The notes below the pieces were generated by a model. That model saw nothing but the letters and a program-made list of their open reading frames with translations, made no database searches and was not told the DNA's origin. Below are positions 1 to 6,574 of a stretch of DNA of 19,325 nucleotides, one piece after another. Made by a program: the position numbers and the translations under genes. Positions within the stretch are counted from its first letter, which is position 1; each line of letters begins with the position of its first letter. Origin of the DNA: Psychrobacillus sp040274765. GTDB lineage: Bacteria > Bacillota > Bacilli > Bacillales_A > Planococcaceae. The stretch covers positions 1 to 19,325 of the forward strand of contig JBEMAY010000061.1 of the NCBI GenBank assembly GCA_040274765.1, written 5' to 3'.

Positions 1-8
1 CACAATCA

Positions 9-25
9 TGTTATAAAAGTTAACA
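9..25 (+). promoter_or_regulatory. GlnR/TnrA operator-like site, upstream copy
   Basis: TGTTA-TAAAAGT-TAACA fits the known TnrA/GlnR consensus TGTNA-N7-TNACA at every fixed position and is an exact 5-bp dyad. It lies about 30 bases before the -35 box of the amt promoter, so its centre is about 70 bases upstream of the predicted transcription start. That is further than the roughly -50 position of typical TnrA activation sites. Its role as activator or repressor site is therefore uncertain, but three such sites ahead of an ammonium transporter make chance unlikely. Confidence 0.65.
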
Positions 26-53
26 TAAAATAAAATTAATTCAGAAAAATGTA

Positions 54-81
54 TTGACATTCATTCTGTATTAAGTAAAAT
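54..81 (+). promoter_or_regulatory. Sigma-A type promoter of amt
   Basis: A perfect -35 hexamer TTGACA (54-59) is followed after 16 bases by TAAAAT (76-81), one mismatch from TATAAT. Transcription would start near 88, giving a leader of about 75 bases before the amt start codon. Two GlnR/TnrA-like sites lie just downstream of this start and one lies upstream of the -35 box, so the promoter is bracketed by nitrogen-control sites. Confidence 0.7.
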
Positions 82-99
82 AAGGATATAAATAAATAA

Positions 100-116
100 T
101 GTTATATTTCCTTACA
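100..116 (+). promoter_or_regulatory. GlnR/TnrA operator-like site, proximal copy 1
   Basis: TGTTA-TATTTCC-TTACA matches TGTNA-N7-TNACA at all fixed positions. It starts about 12 bases after the predicted transcription start of amt. A protein bound here would block initiation or early elongation, which suits repression by GlnR when nitrogen is plentiful (inference). Its centre is 22 bases from that of the next copy, about two helical turns, so both sites would face the same side of the DNA. Confidence 0.75.
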
Positions 117-121
117 TCAAA

Positions 122-138
122 TGTTAAGAGATGTAACA
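122..138 (+). promoter_or_regulatory. GlnR/TnrA operator-like site, proximal copy 2
   Basis: TGTTA-AGAGATG-TAACA matches the TGTNA-N7-TNACA consensus and is an exact dyad in its arms. It sits 22 bases centre to centre from the previous copy and ends 10 bases before the amt ribosome binding site. The paired arrangement recalls cooperative GlnR binding to tandem sites known at the B. subtilis glnRA promoter. Confidence 0.75.
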
Positions 139-161
139 TATAAGAAATGGGAGGGGTCAAA

Positions 162-1430
162 ATGGAAGATGTAATGTATTTGATGAACAGCTTATGGACC
201 ATGGTTGCTGCAATTTTAGTTATTTTTATGATTGGTGGATTTATACTTTTAGAAGCTGGTTCAACAAGAATGAAGAATGCTGGACACGTTGCCGGTAAAA
301 CCATTTTTACTTTTGGGTTGGCGTCATTAGTATTTTGGGCAGTAGGATATGGTTTCATTTTTGGAGGGAATGCTAACTTCTTCGTTGGAATGACAGATTT
401 CTTCTATGCTGGTGGAGGAGAGGATGGAGCAAGTGTTTCTCCTACCGTATTTTTTGTTTTCCAATTAGCATTTGCTGGTATTGCCATTACGATTGCTCTT
501 GGTGGGTTTGCCGAACGTGCAAAACTGTCTGCTTACGTAATATTCACTATTCTTTTCGGCATAATTGTTTATCCTGTAATCGCTCATTGGGTATGGGGAG
601 GCGGCTGGTTAGCGGAACATGGAAAACAAGATTTTGCAGGGTCTACAGTGGTACATTTAACTGGTGCAGCTGCAGCTCTTGCAGCAACGATGATATTAAA
701 ACCTAGAATAGGGAAATTTAACAAAGATGGCTCTTCTAATAATTTAGCAGGTCATAACCAAGTTTATACTGCATTAGGTGTACTAATTTTATGGGTTGGC
801 TGGTTTGGTTTTAATGCCGGCAGTACAGTTTCCGTAGATGCAGCCTTCTTTGGGTATGTAGCATTAAATACAGCTCTAGCAGCAGGAGCGGGAGCAGTTG
901 CGGCAACATTTATCTCTTGGGTTGCTTTAGGTAAATCAGATATTCCTACTATTTTAAATGGAGCGTTAGCTGGTTTAGTTGCTATTACGGCATCGTGTGC
1001 ATTTGTTGACGTATGGGCGTCAGTAGTAATTGGTTTAATAGCTGGGGTACTTGTATTTTATTGTGCACGATTCTTTGAAAAGAGAAAAATTGATGATCCG
1101 ATTTATGCACTTTCTGTTCATGGAACTGCTGGTATTTGGGGTACTTTGTCAACTGGATTCTTTGCTACAACCGAGCTAGCAACGACAGGAAAACCTGGTT
1201 TGTTTTATGGTGGTGGAGTAGATCAGCTGTTAGTTCAATTAATGGGAGTTGCAGCTTGCGGAGCATTCGCTTTTGCAGTATCGTATGCTATTCTGTTTAT
1301 AATGAAGAAAGTCATGGGTGGTATCCGAGTGACCGAAGAAGAAGAAATAATGGGTCTCGATATGAGTGAGCATGGGAACTATGGTTATCCAGAGCAAATG
1401 GTATTAGAGGAAGCAAAAGGTACGAACTAA
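162..1430 (+). CDS. amt: Ammonium transporter (Amt/MEP/Rh family)
   Basis: Integral membrane ammonium channel/transporter of about 422 residues, with roughly eleven hydrophobic segments across its length. Twin pore histidines are visible: His165 in VVHLTGAAAA and His320 in SVHGTAGIWG. The motif ILLEAGSTRMKN near residue 30 and the C-terminal tail GLDMSEHGNYGYPEQ are typical of the family. The tail is the part that contacts P-II proteins in characterised members. ATG at 162 is chosen over the in-frame ATG at 147 because GGGAGGGG (149-156) then sits five bases upstream; the 147 start has no such site. The first residues differ from B. subtilis NrgA, so this is a different Amt subgroup. No glnK/nrgB gene follows, unlike most bacterial amt operons. 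Three GlnR/TnrA-like operators precede it and a strong terminator follows. Confidence 0.95.
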   Translation: MEDVMYLMNSLWTMVAAILVIFMIGGFILLEAGSTRMKNAGHVAGKTIFTFGLASLVFWAVGYGFIFGGNANFFVGMTDFFYAGGGEDGASVSPTVFFVFQLAFAGIAITIALGGFAERAKLSAYVIFTILFGIIVYPVIAHWVWGGGWLAEHGKQDFAGSTVVHLTGAAAALAATMILKPRIGKFNKDGSSNNLAGHNQVYTALGVLILWVGWFGFNAGSTVSVDAAFFGYVALNTALAAGAGAVAATFISWVALGKSDIPTILNGALAGLVAITASCAFVDVWASVVIGLIAGVLVFYCARFFEKRKIDDPIYALSVHGTAGIWGTLSTGFFATTELATTGKPGLFYGGGVDQLLVQLMGVAACGAFAFAVSYAILFIMKKVMGGIRVTEEEEIMGLDMSEHGNYGYPEQMVLEEAKGTN

Positions 1431-1444
1431 AATAAATAAACGTC

Positions 1445-1475
1445 AAAAAGCCTCTGTTTCAGAGGCTTTTTGTAT
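1445..1475 (+). terminator. Intrinsic terminator after amt
   Basis: A perfect 12-bp inverted repeat (1445-1456 and 1460-1471) encloses a three-base loop. The GC-rich part is GCCTCTG/CAGAGGC and the 3' arm ends in five T residues. It begins 15 bases after the amt stop codon. The ribosome binding site of the next gene starts only about five bases after the hairpin, so the downstream genes seem to depend on read-through or on a promoter inside amt. Confidence 0.9.
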
Positions 1476-1491
1476 AAAAGGGAGTGTGGTC

Positions 1492-2442
1492 GTGGAAACG
1501 TATGAATCTTTAAGGGAATGGAAGGACCAAAATGTCATGTCCTATTTAAAAGACACCATCTCTCTCAATGATTTTCATGATCAAATTATGCAGCATGTGA
1601 TGTGCATTGCTAAATGTAAATTAAAAGACGAACCACCTTGTGACTTTACGTGGTTTATAACGGGTAGTGGAGGTAGAAGTGAACAGGGGATAATAAGTGA
1701 TCAGGACCATGGAATTATATATGAAAAGTCGGGTAATGATTATGAGGAATATTTTAAAGCACTAGGAGAGGAGTTGGCGTTCGGATTACATGTTGTAGGG
1801 TATCCCTATTGTCAAGGTAATGTTATGAGCTCTAATCCTCTATGGTGCAAATCTGCAGATGATTGGAAAATTCAGCTGGAGGAATGGATGAGGGAGGAAA
1901 GCTGGGAAGCTATTAGACATCTTCAAATCTTTTTTGATGCTCGTATGTTATGTGGAAATCAGAGCCGTATTCATGATTTAAAACTTTTTATCTATCACTT
2001 CCAGTTGGATCATCCTTCTTTATTACAACGGTTTTCTGCCAATATTAAACATGTGAAAAATGTTATAGGTCCCCTAGGACAAATTTTAGTAGAGCAGCAC
2101 GGCTTTTATCAGGGGTGTGTCAACATAAAATATGCAGCCTTTTTGCCGTATGTAAATGCAGTACGTCTATTATCTATAAAAGAAGGCATCTATGAGACTT
2201 CTACATTAGATAGGATGAATCAATTGATCCGTATAAAAAAATATGAAAAGATGCTAAAAAACTGTGAAAGAAATTTCTTGGACTTGTTAAAGTATCGCGT
2301 TTCATTAATGCAAATAGAAAACTATACGGACACACAGTATTTAAGGATTCGTAATTTGTCTACAGAAGAACGCAAAGAGATTAAGCGAATATTGAAGGAC
2401 GGGAAAAGGCTTCATGAGGAAGTAATGGCTTTAACTAGTTAA
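1492..2442 (+). CDS. Stand-alone DUF294 / GlnD-like nucleotidyltransferase
   Basis: About 316 residues. The N-terminal half has the nucleotidyltransferase signature GSGGRSEQGIISDQDHG (about residues 59-75), that is G-S-x-x-R-x-E followed by S-D-x-D, in which the two Asp residues would bind metal. This is the pattern of GlnD (P-II uridylyltransferase) and DUF294 proteins. GNVMSSNPLW near 110 and FFDARMLCGN near 150 are DUF294-type motifs, followed by a helical C-terminal domain. The usual cNMP-binding and CBS regulatory domains are absent, so this is a minimal form. GTG 1492 is preferred over GTG 1486 because AAAGGGAG (1477-1484) lies seven bases upstream. It sits 15 bases before an exonuclease gene and follows amt. 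The substrate is unknown; modifying a protein or making a nucleotide signal linked to ammonium uptake are inferences. Confidence 0.8.
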   Translation: METYESLREWKDQNVMSYLKDTISLNDFHDQIMQHVMCIAKCKLKDEPPCDFTWFITGSGGRSEQGIISDQDHGIIYEKSGNDYEEYFKALGEELAFGLHVVGYPYCQGNVMSSNPLWCKSADDWKIQLEEWMREESWEAIRHLQIFFDARMLCGNQSRIHDLKLFIYHFQLDHPSLLQRFSANIKHVKNVIGPLGQILVEQHGFYQGCVNIKYAAFLPYVNAVRLLSIKEGIYETSTLDRMNQLIRIKKYEKMLKNCERNFLDLLKYRVSLMQIENYTDTQYLRIRNLSTEERKEIKRILKDGKRLHEEVMALTS

Positions 2443-2457
2443 AAAAGGGTGTTGGCG

Positions 2458-3180
2458 ATGGCATTTGAACCATTTATGCAAATATTAAGAGGACTACAAG
2501 GAAAACGTACCAATGTTGGAATTGGTGATATTCAAAGTGCTCAGCAAATGGCATATTTACGTAACTTGGAAAAGGAAATGAATAAACAGTATGTGCTCGA
2601 TATCCCTCTAATGGAGTTAAATGTCGTAGTTTTTGATATTGAGACGACGGGGTTTTCTCCTGAAAAAGGGGACCGCATTATTTCCATTGGTGCAATCAAA
2701 ATGCGAGGTGAGCAAATAATAGAGGATGAGGTGTATTATTCGCTCATCCATACAGAGCAAAAAATACCGGATGCTATTGTTGAATTAACCGGAATAAGAG
2801 ATGAACAAGTAAGTGATGCCTCGCCACTCGCAGACGTTTTCATCAAATTCCTTGAGTTTAAACAGGATTGCACGCTAGTAGCCCATCACGCTACCCATGA
2901 ACGAAATTTTATGGAGCACACAAGCTCAACCTTGTTTCGTAAGCCTTTTAAGCATCGGATTGTAGATACTTCTTTCCTTTTAAAGGTGATAGATCCGAAT
3001 TTGAATCTAGTGACGCTAGAAGACCTATGTGTTCATAATGATATACCCATTGTTGGTCGGCACCATGCTCTAGGGGATGCCAAAATGACAGCTAAGCTAT
3101 GGAGTATTTATGTAAAAAAAGCTAAAGAAAGCGGCTGCGAAACGTTAAGTGACGTCTATCACCGCTTAGCTACACTCTAA
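2458..3180 (+). CDS. DnaQ-like (DEDDh) 3'-5' exonuclease-fold protein
   Basis: A soluble protein of about 240 residues. After an N-terminal helical extension of about 50 residues comes the RNase T/DnaQ fold: motif I VFDIETTGF (Asp60, Glu62), motif II VAHHATHERNF (about 141-151) and motif III HHALGDAKMTA (His202, Asp207). In the usual motif II (AHNAxFDxxF) the conserved acid is Asp; here the aligned residue is Glu148, so activity may be altered. ATG 2458 is chosen over GTG 2449 because AAGGGTG lies six bases before it. It forms a short operon with the preceding DUF294 nucleotidyltransferase and is followed by a hairpin. DUF294 and DnaQ-like pairs are also known beside acetate transport genes in proteobacteria, so this is probably a signalling or nucleotide-processing partner rather than a DNA polymerase subunit (inference). 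Confidence 0.8.
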   Translation: MAFEPFMQILRGLQGKRTNVGIGDIQSAQQMAYLRNLEKEMNKQYVLDIPLMELNVVVFDIETTGFSPEKGDRIISIGAIKMRGEQIIEDEVYYSLIHTEQKIPDAIVELTGIRDEQVSDASPLADVFIKFLEFKQDCTLVAHHATHERNFMEHTSSTLFRKPFKHRIVDTSFLLKVIDPNLNLVTLEDLCVHNDIPIVGRHHALGDAKMTAKLWSIYVKKAKESGCETLSDVYHRLATL

Positions 3181-3192
3181 AAGTGGTATTAG

Positions 3193-3230
3193 TAAGCCTG
3201 ACAGTCCATTAACTGTCAGGCTTATTCCTA
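3193..3230 (+). terminator. Intrinsic terminator after the exonuclease gene
   Basis: A perfect 12-bp inverted repeat (3193-3204 and 3213-3224, core GCCTGACAG/CTGTCAGGC) has an eight-base loop and is followed by a short, interrupted T-rich stretch. It starts 13 bases after the stop codon. The weak T tract makes termination likely but possibly incomplete. Confidence 0.75.
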
Positions 3231-3287
3231 TATAGAGGTTTTTTCGTATTTTAATCGAATAAATAAAGGGGGAAAGGGGGAAATTTT

Positions 3288-4160
3288 TTGGTGAATCATA
3301 AACTTTTAGTGGATGGAGACGATACAATTAATTACTATGAAGCCGGTGATAGACGTAATCCTTTAATTGTATGTCTACATGGACTAGCTGGAAATGCTAC
3401 CTATACATTTGATCAACTTTCTATATTATTAGAAAAGGATTTTCACCTTATTCTGGTCGATCTACCTGGTCACGGGGCTACTAGCGCACTAAAGAGCGAA
3501 AATGATTATTCTTTCGCATCGTTGGCACGGTGGATACAAAACTTTATTAAAAGACTAACAGAAAAGCCTTTTTATTTACTGGGGCATTCCTGGGGAGCTG
3601 ATATAGCGCTACACTATAGTAAGCATTTCCCATCGGGTGCTATATTAGGTGTAATCCTGTTGGATGGAGGATATACCTTTCCTGTCAATCAACCTGAGAT
3701 GACCCTGGAAGTGGCACTTGCTGGTTGGGATACATATATGGATGAGTCTACATTTGTGGAATGGAAATCAGTCTTAGACGAATATAAGGGATATACAAAT
3801 AAATGGGATGACAGAAAGGAAGGATATGTGCGGACGCTATTTTGTGATGAGAATAATCTTTTTACCTTGATTCCCTCTAAGTTTACTATTTTATCCATTA
3901 TTAAAGCTTTTTTCTCTGAGCCTTTCACAGGTGCTTACCCATACATTCGTGTCCCACTTTTACTCTTGCATGCAACTATACCTAAAAACCTTGAGGAAGC
4001 TCGAGCTCTTGGATTTCAGCAGTTAGAAGGGACAATAAAGGAATTGACAATTATAGCTATCAACGACTCGGGGCATATGCTTCAATGGGATCAACCAGAG
4101 CAAACGGCAAAAGAAATAAAAAAATGGTTATTACAACAAAAAATGAAGAGGGGTTATTAG
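3288..4160 (+). CDS. Alpha/beta hydrolase
   Basis: A predicted cytoplasmic hydrolase of 290 residues with no signal peptide. Visible features are the oxyanion loop CLHGLAG (29-35), the strand LVDLPGHG (56-63), the nucleophile elbow LGHSWG with Ser101, and the general base His263 in SGHMLQWDQP. The catalytic acid is unclear: after strand 7 (VPLLLLHAT) no Asp occurs at the usual place, while Asp126 in LLDGGY, after strand 6, is a possible substitute. Substrate cannot be told from sequence. The TTG start at 3288 lies seven bases after GGAAAGGGGG; GTG 3291 is almost equally possible. The gene ends one base before an oxidoreductase gene whose ribosome binding site lies inside this gene, so the two are probably cotranscribed. 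Confidence 0.8.
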   Translation: MVNHKLLVDGDDTINYYEAGDRRNPLIVCLHGLAGNATYTFDQLSILLEKDFHLILVDLPGHGATSALKSENDYSFASLARWIQNFIKRLTEKPFYLLGHSWGADIALHYSKHFPSGAILGVILLDGGYTFPVNQPEMTLEVALAGWDTYMDESTFVEWKSVLDEYKGYTNKWDDRKEGYVRTLFCDENNLFTLIPSKFTILSIIKAFFSEPFTGAYPYIRVPLLLLHATIPKNLEEARALGFQQLEGTIKELTIIAINDSGHMLQWDQPEQTAKEIKKWLLQQKMKRGY

Positions 4161-4161
4161 A

Positions 4162-5100
4162 GTGAAAAAAACAACTTTTGCATTAATCGGAACTGGAATA
4201 GTGGGAGAACGGATCATTAACCAAATAAAAACTAATCCAAATTGTGAAATTATATCAATTTTTGATGAAAATAAAAAAAGGCTGAAGGAAGTTGCGGAAA
4301 AGTATAATCTTAAAGAAGCGGTGTCATTAGAAGAACTTCTAGAAACAAAGCCTGACTGGATATATATAGGGACACCCCCAGTTAGTCATGCTCCACTTAC
4401 TGAAAAGGCTGCAGCCTATGGTTTAAATATTCTTTCTGAAAAGCCGCTAGCACACGATGCGCAAGATGGAGAACGAATGGTAAAAGCTGTGACCAAGGCA
4501 AATGTACATACAGCCATGCATTTCCCTTTAGTGTACAGTCCAGTTATACATAGTCTACAACAATCTATTACAGAGGGTTCGTTAGGAGATATCCTTAAAA
4601 TCGAGCTACATACATACTTCCCGCATTGGCCTCGAAAGTGGCAACAAAATCCATGGATTGCATCACGAGCACAAGGTGGTTTTATAAGAGAGGTCTTTCC
4701 TCATTATTTACAACTATTATATCGTTTGTTTGGGGACTTCACGATAACCGCGCATCATACGTCATACCCTCAGGATCAAGAGCTTTGTGAGTATGGTGTT
4801 TCTGCATTAGCGAAAACGGATAGTGATATTCCAATAGTTTTAAATGGATTATCTGGTATAGGGCAGGAGGAACGATTAGAGTTTAAAGTATTTGGAACGA
4901 AAAAGGTTATTACGATTAAAAATTGGTCCGAATTATGGGAAAGTGAAGTGGATAGAGAGGCGTTACAAATCACTCCAACTCTAGTGCCTGATGGACTAAT
5001 GGAAGCATGTCATCAGTGTATAATTGGTGAAAAGTCTACATTAGTCTCCTTTGAAGAGGGTTTGAAGGTACAGGGGTGGATTGATGAATTATTGAGATAA
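4162..5100 (+). CDS. Gfo/Idh/MocA-family NAD(P)-dependent oxidoreductase
   Basis: A 312-residue two-domain dehydrogenase. The N-terminal Rossmann fold shows ALIGTGIVGE (7-16), an acidic residue after the second strand (IFDENKKR, Asp35) that suggests NAD preference, YIGTPPVSH (68-76) and the family signature SEKPLA (92-97) with the likely catalytic Lys94. The C-terminal half fits the alpha/beta substrate-binding domain. Members oxidise or reduce sugars, inositols and related cyclic compounds; the substrate is not predictable here. The GTG start has AAGAGGGG eight bases upstream. It follows the hydrolase with one base between stop and start. No sugar transporter or regulator lies nearby to narrow its function. 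Confidence 0.85.
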   Translation: MKKTTFALIGTGIVGERIINQIKTNPNCEIISIFDENKKRLKEVAEKYNLKEAVSLEELLETKPDWIYIGTPPVSHAPLTEKAAAYGLNILSEKPLAHDAQDGERMVKAVTKANVHTAMHFPLVYSPVIHSLQQSITEGSLGDILKIELHTYFPHWPRKWQQNPWIASRAQGGFIREVFPHYLQLLYRLFGDFTITAHHTSYPQDQELCEYGVSALAKTDSDIPIVLNGLSGIGQEERLEFKVFGTKKVITIKNWSELWESEVDREALQITPTLVPDGLMEACHQCIIGEKSTLVSFEEGLKVQGWIDELLR

Positions 5101-5187
5101 AAGTAAATCATTTTAAGGAAATAGGATATTTAAAAGAGAATAATTTTTTGTTGGAAGTCTTATAAACATCTTTTACCTAAGTCGAAT

Positions 5188-5225
5188 AAAAAAGCTGATG
5201 TGGCATTTTTACTGCCTCCTCAGCT
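5188..5225 (-). terminator. Intrinsic terminator of the endopeptidase gene
   Basis: On the - strand AGCTGA (5225-5220) and TGCC pair with the complementary 3' arm down to 5193 across a small internal bulge, followed by six T residues (5193-5188 on the - strand). It lies about 50 bases downstream of the endopeptidase stop. It is also positioned between convergent genes, but the T tract only suits - strand transcription. Confidence 0.75.
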
Positions 5226-5274
5226 CTTAAACGTAAGCTTTTCGGATAAATATTAGAGCTTTTCATTCTTCTTA

Positions 5275-6465
5275 TTACAAATATAATGCAGAAAGAAAAA
5301 TTCCTAACGCATCTTCATAAATTTCGTCAAATTGTGTTAGAGGCAGGGGGTTCGTACCAATGCCAAGCTCGATAGTAAAACCAGGTCTTCTCCAGTCTTG
5401 GATAAACCAGTCCTTATAGCCCGCGTAGCTATTGGTAGTTTCTATTGGAATGTAGCCGCTCGCTTCACCAAATTGTATAGCTAGAACCTCATTTTCTGGA
5501 GGCTGAAGATTTTCAAATCCCCAGTAAATGACTTGACCTTGTGTATGAAAAGGGAGTACTCGAGCGAAATCTCTTCTTCTCGTTAAATCTGCCATTGCAA
5601 TAGCTTCAGGCTGTGTTAATGGAGCTTCCCCGCCATAATCCCTTGGTCCTGGGGATTTAGGGTTCCGATCACGCTCTAGTTCCCATAGGGCAGGGAATTG
5701 ATCATTTAAATCTACGCCATTTATATTGGCCTTCCAACCTGAGAAGTTTGTACTTCCCTTATTCCATTCAATCACATTACTTCGATAAGGCTCGTCGGAA
5801 GGTGGACCATTAATTACTAAATCCACTCCGTCTGGATTAACCATGGGCACTATGGAAAGAAAAGTTTGCTCGTACAAAGGTGTAGTGTGAATTCCTCTAA
5901 TGGTGTTCCCATTAGTCAGTGAAAGTAAATAGTCATCTAAGAATGTCATGATGATAGGAGTTGTAATCCATTCGTTGGCATGAAAGGAACCATCAAAATG
6001 TACGCGCTTGTTCCCATTCCCAACTACTATTTCTTGGAGGTCTTTGCCCATAACAGAGCTTCCGATAGAAGAAATTTTTAAAAATGGATACACGGTTTGA
6101 AGGCGTCTAATATCGATGGCCAAGGAATTATAATCATAATCTCTTTTACCGGTGACTACTCTCCAAGTAATTCGTAAAGGGATTTTAATCGTCTGTCCGA
6201 CCTGCAATGAATTTGGCGTAATATTTGGATTAGCCAAAAGAATGCCATCTACTGAAATTTTTCTACTTTGTGCAATAGCCCAGAGTGATTCTCCACGTCT
6301 AATTTGATAGGCTAATCCTACATATCCTGGTATTTGGATTCGTTGTCCTATGGAAAGGTCTTGGGGGGATATATTTTGGTTGGAATCGAGAATTAGTTGT
6401 AGGGGAATATCAAACAACTGGCTAAAATAATAAAGGGAATCCCCTTGTCTCACAAAAACATCCAT
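5275..6465 (-). CDS. LysM-LysM-M14 gamma-D-glutamyl-L-diamino acid endopeptidase I
   Basis: A 396-residue peptidoglycan hydrolase that should cut the gamma-D-Glu-L-diamino acid bond of cell-wall peptides. Two LysM repeats bind glycan (about 2-47 and 51-96; VRQGDSLYYFSQ and IRRGESLWAIAQ). A zinc carboxypeptidase (M14) domain follows: HANE gives ligands His162 and Glu165, FHTQGQ gives His307, and FTIELG gives catalytic Glu366. From memory, length and residue positions match endopeptidase I of Lysinibacillus sphaericus, a sporulation-related enzyme without a signal peptide. ATG 6465 is chosen over the upstream frame opening at 6531: GGAGGA lies five bases before it and family members begin with the first LysM. 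A sigma-E-like promoter lies upstream and a terminator follows. YqgT of B. subtilis is related. Confidence 0.93.
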   Translation of the reverse strand: MDVFVRQGDSLYYFSQLFDIPLQLILDSNQNISPQDLSIGQRIQIPGYVGLAYQIRRGESLWAIAQSRKISVDGILLANPNITPNSLQVGQTIKIPLRITWRVVTGKRDYDYNSLAIDIRRLQTVYPFLKISSIGSSVMGKDLQEIVVGNGNKRVHFDGSFHANEWITTPIIMTFLDDYLLSLTNGNTIRGIHTTPLYEQTFLSIVPMVNPDGVDLVINGPPSDEPYRSNVIEWNKGSTNFSGWKANINGVDLNDQFPALWELERDRNPKSPGPRDYGGEAPLTQPEAIAMADLTRRRDFARVLPFHTQGQVIYWGFENLQPPENEVLAIQFGEASGYIPIETTNSYAGYKDWFIQDWRRPGFTIELGIGTNPLPLTQFDEIYEDALGIFLSALYL

Positions 6466-6498
6466 GCGGTTCCTCCACTTCTTTCGATTCATCATAAA

Positions 6499-6528
6499 AT
6501 TATATGTTATCGAAAAGGTAGGATATGC
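6499..6528 (-). promoter_or_regulatory. Possible sigma-E (mother-cell) promoter of the endopeptidase gene
   Basis: Reading the - strand, GCATAT (6528-6523) is followed by CATATAAT (6506-6499). The Bacillus sigma-E pattern is ATA, 16-18 bases, CATACAAT; here ATA-N17-CATATAAT has one mismatch in the -10. No TTGACA-like -35 lies at the proper distance for sigma-A. Transcription would start near 6491, leaving about 25 bases before the start codon. The match agrees with the sporulation role of the encoded family. Confidence 0.5.
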
Positions 6529-6529
6529 C

Positions 6530-6569
6530 ATAAAAGAAAATTACGTGCGAAATTATATTTCGCACGTAA
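6530..6569 (-). terminator. Intrinsic terminator of the RraA-family gene
   Basis: A perfect 13-bp inverted repeat (6541-6553 and 6557-6569, core ACGTGCGAAAT) with a three-base loop is followed on the - strand by TTTTCTTTTA. It begins five bases after the stop codon of the RraA-family gene. It separates that gene from the sigma-E-like promoter of the endopeptidase. Confidence 0.85.
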
Positions 6570-6574
6570 CTATT

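Noticed and set aside
71..358. A 95-codon - strand open frame over the amt promoter and 5' end
   Set aside because: It is antisense to the start of amt and to the regulatory sites, and has no recognisable protein features.
6466..6531. N-terminal extension of the endopeptidase reading frame up to 6531
   Set aside because: It would run through the predicted promoter and lacks a ribosome binding site. The LysM start at 6465 has GGAGGA at proper distance and gives the length expected for the family.
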